The position numbers and the translations under genes are program-made. From Variovorax beijingensis (GTDB lineage Bacteria; Pseudomonadota; Gammaproteobacteria; Burkholderiales; Burkholderiaceae_C), in NCBI RefSeq assembly GCF_003951285.1, contig NZ_RXFQ01000007.1, positions 124,001 to 188,000 on the forward strand: a DNA stretch of 64,000 nt. Direction: 5' to 3'. Positions 33,837-42,589 of this stretch are shown one piece after another (within the stretch, counting starts at the first letter, position 1; each line of letters starts with the position of its first letter). A model generated the notes under the pieces. It ran no database searches, had not been told where the DNA came from, and saw nothing but the letters and a program-made list of their open reading frames with translations.

Positions 33837-34832
33837 TCAGGCGAGGTTGACGAGATGGCGCGTTGCCGCGGTCTCGATCGCGCGCAGCGCATCGCCGCCG
33901 AGTTCGACCGCGCCGGCGCCCGCGTTCTCGATGGCCTGCTGGCGCACGCGCGCGCCGCACAGCGCCACCGAGACGGCGCCACTTGCAATCGTCCAGGCGA
34001 TCATCAATTGGCCGAACGAGCAGCCCAGCCGCGCGCGCAGCGGCTCGAGTTCCTCGAAGAAGGCCTTGAGCTTCGACCGGTTGGCTTCGCTGAAGCGCGG
34101 ATTGCTCGCGCGCTGGTCGTCGCCCTTGAACTCGCGTGCCGGATCGATGGGCCCCGCGAGCAGTCCCAGCGCCAGCGACGAATAGCCCAGCACCGCCACG
34201 CCGTGCTCGCTGCACAGGGGCGCGAGCGTCTGCTCGATCTCGCGGTCGATCAGGCTGTAGCGCTCCTGCGCCGCATCGACCGGGCCATGGCGCAGGTATT
34301 CGGCGAGCGTCTCGGGGCTCACGTTGCTCACGCCGATGGCGCGGATCTTTCCCTGCTTCTTGAGCGCGAGCAGCGCGTCCATGGTCTCGGCCACGGGCGT
34401 GGTGCTGTCCTGCCAGTGCGTGATGTACAGGTCGATGTAGTCGGTCTGCAGGCGCTTCAGGCTCTCTTCGCATTCATGGAAGATCGACTCGCGGCCGAGG
34501 TAGCGGTACACGGGATGCCCGTCTTCCTCGAAGAAGTGCGTGCCTTGCTGCGTGTGCCACACCAGCCCGCACTTGGTGGCGATCACGGCCTCGTGGCGGC
34601 GCCCCTTGAGCGCGGTGCCCACGATGCTCTCGGAGCGCCCCAGGCCGTAGGCCGGCGCGGTGTCGATCAGGTTCGCGCCCGCGTCCAGCGAGGCCTGGAT
34701 CGCCACCACGGCCGCCGCATTGTCGCCGCCGCCCCACATCCATCCGCCCATCGCCCAGGTGCCCAGGCCGATGGCCGAGCATTCGATGCCCGAGGGGCCC
34801 AGCGTCGTCTTCTTCATCATCATCGTCTTCAT
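33837..34832 (-). CDS. Aldo/keto reductase
   Basis: A 331-residue NADPH-dependent aldo/keto reductase, (beta/alpha)8 barrel, close to the AKR11/YghZ-YajO type. The catalytic tetrad is visible: D in LIDTAPAYGLGRSE with its Y, K in VIATKCGLV, H in LYITHWQD. ATG 34832 overlaps the permease stop (ATGA at 34829-34832), which also matches the coupling in this operon; later in-frame ATGs at 34823, 34820 and 34817 could also be used. It may reduce the free aldehyde released by the aldolase, or start the pathway by converting a sugar to a polyol. Confidence 0.9.
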   Translation of the reverse strand: MKTMMMKKTTLGPSGIECSAIGLGTWAMGGWMWGGGDNAAAVVAIQASLDAGANLIDTAPAYGLGRSESIVGTALKGRRHEAVIATKCGLVWHTQQGTHFFEEDGHPVYRYLGRESIFHECEESLKRLQTDYIDLYITHWQDSTTPVAETMDALLALKKQGKIRAIGVSNVSPETLAEYLRHGPVDAAQERYSLIDREIEQTLAPLCSEHGVAVLGYSSLALGLLAGPIDPAREFKGDDQRASNPRFSEANRSKLKAFFEELEPLRARLGCSFGQLMIAWTIASGAVSVALCGARVRQQAIENAGAGAVELGGDALRAIETAATRHLVNLA

Positions 34833-35845
34833 CGCGTCGTCTTTCTCGTGTTCAGCAGGTGGTCGATGGTCACGGCCGCGAGCAGGATCAGGCCCTTGAT
34901 CACGTCCTGCCAGTAGGGCGACACGTCGAGCAGGATCAGCGAGCTGGTCACCACCGAGAGCAGCGCGAGGCCCAGCACCGCGCCCAGCACCGTGCCCGAT
35001 CCGCCCTTGAGGCTCGCGCCGCCGATCACCGCGGCGGCAATCACGTTGAGCTCCATGCCCACGCCGAAGGTGGGCGTGGCGGCGCCGAAGCGGGCCGTGT
35101 AGATCACGCCGGCCAGGCCCGCCGATGCGGAGCACAGCACCGTGACCCAGAACTTCACGCGCCCCACGCGGATGCCCGAGTACAGCGCGGCCTTCTCGTT
35201 GCTGCCGGTGTAGAACACGCGCCGCAGCAAGGTCGAGCGGCGCAGCACGAAGTCGCTCACCACGACGATCGCCACGAAGATCAGGATCACGGCCGGAATG
35301 CCGAACAGCGTGCCCTGCCCGATGAACTTGAACTCGGCCGGCAGCGAGAACAGCGACTGCGGCGTGCCCTGCGTGAGTGCCAGGCACAGCCCGCGCACGA
35401 TCACCATGAAGGCCAGCGAGGCGATGAAATGGTTCAGCCCGATACGCGTGACGCAGCCGCCGATCATCGCGCCGACCAGCCCGCTCGCGCCGATGGCCAC
35501 CAGGCTCGCGATCCATGGGTCCACGCCCATCAGGAACAGCTTGCCCGTGACCACCATCGCGAAGCAGACCACCGAGCCGACTGAAAGATCGATGCCGCCG
35601 ACGATCAGCAGGATGGTCATGCCCACCACCACGATGCCTTCGATCGAGAAGGACAGCAGCATGGCGCGCACGTTGTCCCAGGTGAGGAAGTAGGGCGATG
35701 CGAAGCTCATCGCCACGCACAGCACCGCAATGATCAGCAGCAGGCCCATCTCGCGCATGCTCGCGAGCTTGCTGGCGGGCTTCGCGGGGCCGCCTCCCGA
35801 TGGACGCGGGGCAACGCCCGCATCGAGTTGTGCCGGGTAGTTCAT
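34829..35845 (-). CDS. Sugar ABC transporter permease (RbsC-like)
   Basis: A 338-residue RbsC/BPD_transp_2 permease with about 9-10 membrane helices. The family stretch is IVVVGMTILLIVGGIDLSVGSVVCFAMVVTG, and GSNEKAALYSGIRVGRVKFWVTVLCSASAGLAGVIYTAR and VIGGASLKGGSGTVLGAVLG follow. The N-terminal 30 residues are a Pro/Gly/Ala-rich cytoplasmic tail. ATG 35845 overlaps the ATPase stop by 4 nt. It forms an importer with the ATPase and binding protein encoded upstream; a single permease gene implies a homodimeric pore. Confidence 0.93.
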   Translation of the reverse strand: MNYPAQLDAGVAPRPSGGGPAKPASKLASMREMGLLLIIAVLCVAMSFASPYFLTWDNVRAMLLSFSIEGIVVVGMTILLIVGGIDLSVGSVVCFAMVVTGKLFLMGVDPWIASLVAIGASGLVGAMIGGCVTRIGLNHFIASLAFMVIVRGLCLALTQGTPQSLFSLPAEFKFIGQGTLFGIPAVILIFVAIVVVSDFVLRRSTLLRRVFYTGSNEKAALYSGIRVGRVKFWVTVLCSASAGLAGVIYTARFGAATPTFGVGMELNVIAAAVIGGASLKGGSGTVLGAVLGLALLSVVTSSLILLDVSPYWQDVIKGLILLAAVTIDHLLNTRKTTR

Positions 35846-37353
35846 GCCATCTCCTGTTCGCAGAGTCCGGAGGCGAGCCGCAGCAGGGCTTCCTCGGTCA
35901 TTTCGTTGGAATTCAATTCGCCGGCCAGCCGGCCGTCGCGGATCACCAGCGCACGGTCGCACAGGCCGATGATCTCGGGCAGCTCCGAAGAGATCACGAT
36001 CACGCCCACGCCCTGGTTCGCGAGCTCGCGCAGGATGTGGTGGATCTCCGACTTGGCGCCCACGTCCACGCCGCGCGTGGGCTCGTCCATCAGCAGCACC
36101 ACAGGGTTGGTGGCCAGCAGCTTGGCAATCGCCACCTTCTGCTGGTTGCCGCCCGACAGGCTCGACACCTCGATGGCCACGCCGTCCGACTTGAGGTTGA
36201 GCCTGGCGCCCAGCTCCCGGGCCAGGCGGTGTTCGGCCGCGCGCTGCAAGAGGCCCCAGCCGGAACTCACGCGCCGCAGCGCCATCGACGAGATGTTCTG
36301 CGCGATCGGCAGGTCCAGGTACACGCCCGCCGCCTTGCGATCTTCGCTGAGGTAGGCGATGCCTTCGCGCAGCGCATCGCTGTACTTGCGGATCGCGAGC
36401 GCCTTGCCGTGCAGGCGCAGCGTGCCGCGCGTGGCAGGGCGCAGGCCGCAGAGGGTCTCGGCCAGTTCGCTGCGGCCGGCGCCCATGAGCCCGGCAATGC
36501 CGAGGATCTCGCCGCGCTGGAGCGCAAACGAGATGCCGTGCACGCGCTCGCCGTCGGCGATGTCCACCGCCTCGAGCACCGGCGCGGACGGCTCGGTGGC
36601 CTCTTGCTTGGGCGGGTAGTAGTTGCCGAGGTCGCGCCCCACCATGCGGCGCACCAGCTCGTCCGCGCTCAGGTCCGCCAGCGGTCCGCTGTGCACGTTG
36701 CGCCCGTCGCGCAGCACGGTGACCCGGTCGCAGTGCGTGAAGATCTCTGCCATGCGGTGGCTGATGTAGATGATGCCGATGCCCTGCGCCTTCAGGTCGT
36801 GCAGCACGCGGAAGAGGGCGGCCGACTCGTTGTCGGTGAGCGCGGCCGTGGGCTCGTCGAGGATCAGCACCTTGCAGTCCAGCGTGAGCGCCTTGGCAAT
36901 CTCCACCAGCTGCTGGCTCGAGATGCTCAGCTCGCGCACGGGCGTGGCGGGGGCTATGTCCTGCCCGAGCCGCGCCAGCACCTTGGCGGCGCGCGCGTTC
37001 AGGCTGGCGTAGTCCATCCAGGCCTGCCGGCCGGCGTTGATCTCCGGCATGAAGATGTTCTCGGCCACCGTGGCGTCGGCGCACAGCGCGATCTCCTGGT
37101 GCACCAGGCCGATGCCCAGGCGCATCGCATGCGCCGGGCCGTCGATCGCCACCTTCTCGCCGTTCAGCAGGATGTCGCCTTCGTCGGGGCGGTGGATGCC
37201 GTCGATGATGTTCATCAGCGTCGACTTGCCCGCGCCGTTCTCGCCGCACAGGGCGTGGATCTCGCCCGCGTGCAGCGAGAAGTCCACGCCCGACAGCGCG
37301 CGCGAAGCGCCGAAGCGCTTGCTGATGCCGCGCAGTTCGAGCAAGACGCTCAT
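35842..37353 (-). CDS. Sugar ABC transporter ATP-binding protein, duplicated ATPase (RbsA/MglA-like)
   Basis: A 503-residue protein with two ABC domains fused, as in RbsA/MglA/XylG. Domain 1 has Walker A CGENGAGKSTLMNIIDG, signature LSISSQQLVEIAKAL and Walker B VLILDEPTAAL. Domain 2 has a degenerate P-loop region GLMGAGRSELAETLCG, signature LSGGNQQKVAIAKLL and Walker B LLMDEPTRGVDVG. This asymmetry is normal for the carbohydrate CUT2 class. Starts and stops overlap by 4 nt with both neighbours. Confidence 0.95.
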   Translation of the reverse strand: MSVLLELRGISKRFGASRALSGVDFSLHAGEIHALCGENGAGKSTLMNIIDGIHRPDEGDILLNGEKVAIDGPAHAMRLGIGLVHQEIALCADATVAENIFMPEINAGRQAWMDYASLNARAAKVLARLGQDIAPATPVRELSISSQQLVEIAKALTLDCKVLILDEPTAALTDNESAALFRVLHDLKAQGIGIIYISHRMAEIFTHCDRVTVLRDGRNVHSGPLADLSADELVRRMVGRDLGNYYPPKQEATEPSAPVLEAVDIADGERVHGISFALQRGEILGIAGLMGAGRSELAETLCGLRPATRGTLRLHGKALAIRKYSDALREGIAYLSEDRKAAGVYLDLPIAQNISSMALRRVSSGWGLLQRAAEHRLARELGARLNLKSDGVAIEVSSLSGGNQQKVAIAKLLATNPVVLLMDEPTRGVDVGAKSEIHHILRELANQGVGVIVISSELPEIIGLCDRALVIRDGRLAGELNSNEMTEEALLRLASGLCEQEMA

Positions 37354-38390
37354 TCCCCGATTCCCTTGGTGCCGCGGCGCGCGAGGTACTTGTCCCAGTA
37401 GAAGTCGTCCGCGTTGGCCTTGCTGACCACCGACAGGCCGTTGTCCAGGAACGGCACCGACATCGGATTGGTGCCGTTGCGCTTGGCGTCGTTCATCGGG
37501 TCGATGAGCTGCGGGTTCCTGGCCAGGAACAGCATCATCATGCCCATGTAGCCCTGCATGCCCTGGTTCGGATTGATGGCGCCGAATACGTCGCCGGCCT
37601 TGATCATGTCGAGGATCTTGGCGTTCACGTCGCAGCACATCACGCGGATGTTCTTCTTCGATTCGATCTTGGCCTGCGCGGCGCCCAGCGCCGAGTTGGC
37701 CTCGGGCATGAACAGCGCACCCAGGTTCGGGTTGGCCTGCGCCAGGCTCAGCACTGCCTGGTAGGCCTTGCTCGGGTCCTGGTTGCTGGCGGCGCGGCCC
37801 ACCAGCTTCATGCCCGCGTGCTTGGTCTTCATGCGGTTGACGAAGGCCGCGATGCGGCGGTCGTGGTTGTCCTGGCCCGGGTTCTCGAGCACTGCGTATT
37901 CGCCCTTGCCGCCCAGCGCCGCGGCAATCGCGTCGGCCGCCTGCGTGCCCTCGCGGTCGTTGTCCGAAGTGACGAAGGAGGCGCGCTTGGAGTTGGGCGA
38001 GTCGGCCGCGAAGGTCACGACCGGGATGCCCATGGCCACCGCCCGGTTGATCGGCTCGATGAACGGATCCGGGTTCATCGGGTGCAGCAGGATGCCCGCG
38101 GGCTTGCGCGCCAGCTCCTGCTCGAACGAGGCCAGCTGCTTGTTCACGTCGTACTCGGGCGTGCCGGTGTAGCGCGTGCGCACGCCCAGCGTGCGGCCCA
38201 GCTGCTTCATCATTTCGTAGACCGGAAACCAGTATTCGACGCCCGACACCATCACGTTCATCACGTAGACGTCGCTCGCGTTGCCGCGCAATCCGGTGGC
38301 GGCGGCCATGGGGGTGGACTGCGCAAAAGCGCTGGTGCCGGCCAGGCCGATACCGGCGGCCGCAGCGGACTTCAGGAAATTTCGCCTCAT
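37350..38390 (-). CDS. Sugar ABC transporter substrate-binding protein (CUT2, Tat signal)
   Basis: A 346-residue periplasmic binding protein of the Peripla_BP_4 (RbsB-like) group. The N-terminus MRRNFLKSAAAAGIGLAG matches the twin-arginine motif RRxFLK, so export is probably by Tat, ending near TSAFAQ. The ligand domain contains QELARKPAGILLHPMNPDPFIEPINRAVAMGIPVVTFAADSPNSKR, the family's lobe-1 hallmark. ATG 38390 has GAGGAG upstream. First gene of the minus-strand operon, divergent from the kinase gene; the 177-bp spacer holds repeated operator-like motifs. Ligand: a pentose, tetritol or similar carbohydrate, undetermined. Confidence 0.92.
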   Translation of the reverse strand: MRRNFLKSAAAAGIGLAGTSAFAQSTPMAAATGLRGNASDVYVMNVMVSGVEYWFPVYEMMKQLGRTLGVRTRYTGTPEYDVNKQLASFEQELARKPAGILLHPMNPDPFIEPINRAVAMGIPVVTFAADSPNSKRASFVTSDNDREGTQAADAIAAALGGKGEYAVLENPGQDNHDRRIAAFVNRMKTKHAGMKLVGRAASNQDPSKAYQAVLSLAQANPNLGALFMPEANSALGAAQAKIESKKNIRVMCCDVNAKILDMIKAGDVFGAINPNQGMQGYMGMMMLFLARNPQLIDPMNDAKRNGTNPMSVPFLDNGLSVVSKANADDFYWDKYLARRGTKGIGE

Positions 38391-38457
38391 CTTGTGTCTC
38401 CTCGCGTTGACTGGCAGAGCTTGCGACCTGCCTTGCGAGCAGATCTTCGGACCTCGT

Positions 38458-38568
38458 TGTCACGACAGTTGTTATGACAGGTAAAATGTAATCGCGGGTT
38501 GTTTGCCGCGATAACTAGGGGAAACGCTATTGGCAAGCTGCTTTCAACTCGCCGAAGCTGTTATGACA
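38458..38568. promoter_or_regulatory. Divergent control region with three TGTYAYGACA boxes and a central dyad
   Basis: TGTCACGACA at 38458-38467 and TGTTATGACA at 38470-38479 lie 12 bp apart; an identical TGTTATGACA recurs at 38559-38568, touching the kinase ATG. Midway lies ATCGCGG-N8-CCGCGAT (38491-38512). The short boxes are near-palindromes with GT...AC ends, like GntR-family sites, and the GntR gene is two genes downstream. Sites flank both divergent promoters, fitting repression, possibly with looping. Confidence 0.6.
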
Positions 38569-40064
38569 TGAAGTCCAACATATTGATCGGCGTCGACATG
38601 GGCTCGAGCAGCCTGAAGGCGCTGGCCCTCGAAGCCGCGAGCGGCCGCACCGTCGCCTTGTCCCGCATGCCCTTGCCGCACGACCGGCTGCCCGGCGGAG
38701 GCTGCGAGGTGGGCGCGCCTGCCATCCGCGCCGCGCTGACCCGCGTGCTGCAGGACGTGGCCCGCCAGCTCGGCCCGCGCGCGGCCGAAGTCCGTGCCAT
38801 GGCCTGCACCGGCCACGGCGCCGGCCTCTATGCGCTCGATGCCGGCAACCGGCTCGCCGGTGGACGCGCCATCGCCTCCACCGACCAGCGCGCCGATGCC
38901 CGGGCACGCGCGCTGGCCGCGAGCCACGGCGCGCAGTTGTTCGAGGACGTGGGCTGCAGCCCCTGGCCCGGGCAGCCCACGGTGATCGCGGCCGAACTGC
39001 TGGGTGCGGATGCCGTGCAGCGCGGCGAACTGCACCGCCTGCTGTTCGCCAAGGACTATCTCGGCTTCCTGCTCACCGGCCAGATCGCCACCGACGCCAG
39101 CGATGCGAGCACCGCCGGCCTGGTGTCGCTTGCCACCGGCAGCTGGTCGCGCACGGCCTTCGAGGCCTCGGGCATCGCGGAGCTCGGCGCGCGCGCCTTC
39201 GGCCCCATCGTGCCGAGTGGCACCGTGATCGGAAAGCTCCTGCCCGCCGAGGCCGCGCTGTGCGGCCTGCCCGCGGGCATCCCGGTGGCGATGGGCGCGA
39301 TCGACCTGCTGGCCTCGATGACCGCGATCCGCGCGGAAGGGCGCGGCCGCGCGGTGTCGGTGCTCGGCACCTGGTGCGTGAACGCCGTCGTCGGGCCGGT
39401 GATGGCGCCCAAGCCCGCCGTCGCCGCCATCGTCAATTTCGGCCGCGGCAACGCGCGGCTCTACATGGAGAACAGCCCGTCCTCGATGGCCAACATCGCC
39501 TGGCTGGCCGGCGTGCTGGCGCTGCCCGATGCGCGCGCAGTGGTCGACCTGGCCATGACGGTGCCGCTGGGCGCCAGCGGGTTGCGCTTCCTGCCCTTCG
39601 TCAATGGCGGCGGCGGCGTGACGGCCGGCTTCGTGGGGCTCAAGAGCCATCACACGCGCGCCGACATGGCGCGCGCCGTGGTCGATGCCGTGGCGGCGCT
39701 GCATGCGCGGCACACGGCGCGCCTGGCCGCGGCCGGCATCGCGGTGGGCCAGACGACGGTGCTCGGCGGCGGGGCGGGCGACGCGCGCCTCGTGCGGCTG
39801 CTTGCCGCCTTCCTGGGACGCCCGGTCGAACGCTGCGCCGACGACGAGACCGGTGCACGCGGCGCCGCGATCTACGCCGCCATGTCGCAAGGGCTGGGCG
39901 ACGCGTCGCAGGGCAGCGCCTTGCTCGCACCCTGTGACGTGATCGAGCCCGATGCGCGGGAGGCACGCGCCCATGCGGATTTCAACGCCGGCTTCAACGA
40001 ACTGATCGACAGCATGTCACCTGTATTCACCCACGTTGCGGGAAGCGCGAAGGTTTTTCTATGA
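38568..40064 (+). CDS. FGGY-family carbohydrate kinase
   Basis: A 498-residue sugar/polyol kinase of the FGGY family (xylulokinase/glycerol kinase/LsrK/EryA relatives). The ATP-phosphate 1 loop ILIGVDMGSSSLKALALEA opens the protein; VAMGAIDLLASMTAI, VSVLGTWCVNAVVG and TTVLGGGAGDARLVRLLAAFLGRPV form the second half and adenosine site. A longer reading frame starts at 38499, but ATG 38568 directly precedes the conserved N-terminus. The stop overlaps the dehydrogenase start (ATGA). It should phosphorylate the imported sugar or polyol; the substrate group cannot be assigned. Confidence 0.9.
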   Translation: MKSNILIGVDMGSSSLKALALEAASGRTVALSRMPLPHDRLPGGGCEVGAPAIRAALTRVLQDVARQLGPRAAEVRAMACTGHGAGLYALDAGNRLAGGRAIASTDQRADARARALAASHGAQLFEDVGCSPWPGQPTVIAAELLGADAVQRGELHRLLFAKDYLGFLLTGQIATDASDASTAGLVSLATGSWSRTAFEASGIAELGARAFGPIVPSGTVIGKLLPAEAALCGLPAGIPVAMGAIDLLASMTAIRAEGRGRAVSVLGTWCVNAVVGPVMAPKPAVAAIVNFGRGNARLYMENSPSSMANIAWLAGVLALPDARAVVDLAMTVPLGASGLRFLPFVNGGGGVTAGFVGLKSHHTRADMARAVVDAVAALHARHTARLAAAGIAVGQTTVLGGGAGDARLVRLLAAFLGRPVERCADDETGARGAAIYAAMSQGLGDASQGSALLAPCDVIEPDAREARAHADFNAGFNELIDSMSPVFTHVAGSAKVFL

Positions 40065-41824
40065 GCGCCTGGCAACTTCCCTTCGTGCGCCCGGCCTCGC
40101 TCGCGGGCCGCCATTTCTCCACCGTGATCGTGGGCGCCGGCATCAACGGCGTGGGCGTGTTCCGCGACCTGTCGCTGCAGCGCGTCGACTGCCTGATCGT
40201 CGACAAGGGCGACTTCGGCGCCGGCGCCAGCAGCGCGCCCTCGCGCATGATCCACGGCGGCCTGCGCTACCTGGAGAACGGCAGCTTCTCGCTGGTGGCC
40301 GAAGCCACGCGCGAGCGCAACCTGCTGCTGCGCAATGCGCCGCACCTGGTGCGGCCGCTCAAGACGGTGGTGCCGCTCGCGAGCTTCTTCGGCGGCCTGA
40401 TGAGCAGCGCGCTCAAGTTCTTCGGCCGCACGCCGCCGCAGCGCACGCGCGGCCTCCTGGCGGTGGCGCTGGGCCTGCGGCTCTACGACATCCTGGGGCG
40501 CCGCCAGCGCGTGATGCCGGGGCACCGCATCGGCCGCGTGCCGCTGGCCGACCGCGGCCTGTTCCGCGCGGCCATCCGCTGGACCGCCACCTTCTTCGAC
40601 GCGTGGATCAGCCATCCCGAATGGCTCATCCTCGAGCTGATAGCCGACGCCTGCCGCGACCAGCCGCGCTCCGCGGCCGCCAACTACTGCCGCGTGATGG
40701 GCTGCGCGGGCAACATCCTCACCCTGCGCGACGAGATCACCGGCGCACTCGTGCGCGTGACCGCCGACACGGTGGTGAACGCCACCGGCGCCTGGCTCGA
40801 CCGCAGCGCGGCCGTGCTCGGCGGCGCCGGCCCGCGCGTGATGGGCACCAAGGGCTCGCACCTCGTGCTCGACCATCCCGCGCTGCGCGATGCGCTCGAC
40901 GGCCGCATGGCCTACTTCGAAGCGGTGGACGGGCGGGTGTGCATCGTCTACCCGTTTCTCGACCGCGTGCTGGTGGGCTCCACCGACATCCCGGTGGAAG
41001 ACCCGGACCAGATCGTCACCGAGCCGGCCGAGGTCGACTACCTGATCGACGTGCTGCGCGAGGTGTTCCCCAACATGGCTTTCGGTCGCGGCGACGTGGT
41101 CTACACCTATGTCGGCGTGCGTCCGCTCGCGCGTTCGGAGGCCGACAAGCCGGGCCAGATCTCGCGCGACCATTCGGTGGTGGTCGATCCGCCGAACGCG
41201 ACGCGCGACATCGCCATCGTCGGCCTCGTCGGCGGCAAGTGGACCACCTTCCGCTCGCTGGCCGAGGAAGCCGCCAACGAAGTGCTGCAGCTGCTCGGCC
41301 GCTCGCGCACCGCATCGACCGAGCTGCTGCCCATCGGCGGCGGCGCGGAACTGCCGGCCGATGCGTCCGCGGCCGACCACTTCGTCGAGAAGATGGTGGC
41401 GGCCTGCGGCATGGACCGCGCACGCGCGCAGACCCTGCTCGGCCGCTACGGCTCGAAGGCGCTGCCGCTTGCGCAGCGCCTCGCGGCCTCGGGCGACCTG
41501 CCGCTGCGGCATGCGCCCGGCTACTCGGCCGCGGAGCTCTCCTACCTGTGCCTGGAGACCGGCGTGGTGCACCTGGACGACCTTGTGATCCGCCGCACGC
41601 TGCTGGCCATTCGCGGCCTCGTCACCGATGCCGCGCTTGCCGAGATCGCGGGCGTGGCGGCCGAGGCGCTGGGCTGGGACGCCATCCACGCCCACAACGA
41701 GCTGTGCGCCTGCGCCACCGCGCTGCGCGAGCGGCACAACGTGCGGCTGCACGCGGTGGCCGCCGGCGAGGCTCCTTCTTTCGATGCATCATTGACGGCC
41801 AGCTCAGTCCTCGGCCAAGCCTAA
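40061..41824 (+). CDS. GlpD-like FAD-dependent polyol-phosphate dehydrogenase
   Basis: A 587-residue flavoprotein of the aerobic glycerol-3-phosphate dehydrogenase family (GlpD, EryB). FAD motif VIVGAGINGVGVFRDLSLQ is near residue 22; SSAPSRMIHGGLRYLENGSFSLVAEATRERNLLLRNAPHLVRPL is the GlpD signature; VVNATGAWLD, HLVLDHP and DIAIVGLVGGKWTTFRSLAEEA follow, with a C-terminal DAO_C helical domain. Probably a membrane-associated enzyme feeding electrons to quinone. Because it is encoded with a FGGY kinase and aldolase, the substrate is likely a phosphorylated polyol other than glycerol-3-phosphate, as with erythritol phosphate in EryB. Confidence 0.9.
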   Translation: MSAWQLPFVRPASLAGRHFSTVIVGAGINGVGVFRDLSLQRVDCLIVDKGDFGAGASSAPSRMIHGGLRYLENGSFSLVAEATRERNLLLRNAPHLVRPLKTVVPLASFFGGLMSSALKFFGRTPPQRTRGLLAVALGLRLYDILGRRQRVMPGHRIGRVPLADRGLFRAAIRWTATFFDAWISHPEWLILELIADACRDQPRSAAANYCRVMGCAGNILTLRDEITGALVRVTADTVVNATGAWLDRSAAVLGGAGPRVMGTKGSHLVLDHPALRDALDGRMAYFEAVDGRVCIVYPFLDRVLVGSTDIPVEDPDQIVTEPAEVDYLIDVLREVFPNMAFGRGDVVYTYVGVRPLARSEADKPGQISRDHSVVVDPPNATRDIAIVGLVGGKWTTFRSLAEEAANEVLQLLGRSRTASTELLPIGGGAELPADASAADHFVEKMVAACGMDRARAQTLLGRYGSKALPLAQRLAASGDLPLRHAPGYSAAELSYLCLETGVVHLDDLVIRRTLLAIRGLVTDAALAEIAGVAAEALGWDAIHAHNELCACATALRERHNVRLHAVAAGEAPSFDASLTASSVLGQA

Positions 41825-41844
41825 AAGTGAACAGTCCCAACGAC

Positions 41845-42582
41845 ATGTCGACCGTGCTCGACCGCAATTCCGAATCGCCGCTGTGGGCGCAGTTCCGCGA
41901 CGCCATCCGCTTGCAGATATTGCAGGGCGTGCTGCCCATCGGTGCCAAGCTGCCATCGGAGGCGGAGCTCGGCGAGCAGTTCGGCATCTCGCGCATCGTG
42001 GTGCGCGAGGCCTTGGCCGACCTGGTGCGCAACAACCTCATCTACAAAATCAAGGGCCGCGGCGCTTTTGTATCGGCGCGCGAACGCGACGAGGATTTCG
42101 TCTCCACCGTGCTCGGCTTCTCCGACGAGATGGAGCGCAAGGGCCGCTCGGTGCGCACGCAGATCCTCGCGCAGGAACTGCGCGCACCCACCGAGCACGA
42201 AGCCGCATCGCTGGGCCTGGCCGACGACACGCAGGTGGTGGCCCTCAAGCGCTTGCGCAGCGTGGATGGCGAGCTGCGCCTCCTGGTCGAAACGGCGGTG
42301 CCGGCGGACCTGGCGCCCGGCCTGCACCGCGCACGCCTGGAAGACCGCTCGCTCTACGACGTGCTGCGGAGGCAGTACGGCCTGCGCCTGGTGCGCGCCG
42401 AGCGCTGGATCGACGCGGTGCTGCCCGATGCCGAAACCTGCAGGCTGCTCGACCTGCCGCAGCCCGAGCCGCTGCTGCGCATCGAGTCGATTGCCTACGG
42501 GGCCAACGGCAGGCCGCTGGAGCACTACCGCGCGCTGCACCGCTGCAAGACCAGCCGCCTGCACGTGCAGACGACCACCTGA
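41845..42582 (+). CDS. GntR family regulator with UTRA domain (HutC type)
   Basis: A 245-residue GntR/HutC regulator. The winged HTH is at residues 10-75 (PLWAQFRDAIRLQILQGVLPIGAKLPSEAELGEQFGISRIVVREALADLVRNNLIYKIKGRGAFV). The UTRA ligand domain, which senses a sugar or sugar phosphate, covers about 90-235. ATG 41845 was chosen; a GTG at 41827 is also in frame and neither has a clear ribosome site, but the gene closely follows the dehydrogenase (20 bp). It is the natural repressor for the divergent operons, with the repeated TGTTATGACA boxes as likely sites. Confidence 0.92.
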   Translation: MSTVLDRNSESPLWAQFRDAIRLQILQGVLPIGAKLPSEAELGEQFGISRIVVREALADLVRNNLIYKIKGRGAFVSARERDEDFVSTVLGFSDEMERKGRSVRTQILAQELRAPTEHEAASLGLADDTQVVALKRLRSVDGELRLLVETAVPADLAPGLHRARLEDRSLYDVLRRQYGLRLVRAERWIDAVLPDAETCRLLDLPQPEPLLRIESIAYGANGRPLEHYRALHRCKTSRLHVQTTT

Positions 42583-42589
42583 TCTTTCT

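Noticed and set aside
38499..38567. N-terminal extension of the FGGY kinase to 38499
   Set aside because: It would cover the repeated operator boxes, and the family's N-terminus starts right after ATG 38568.
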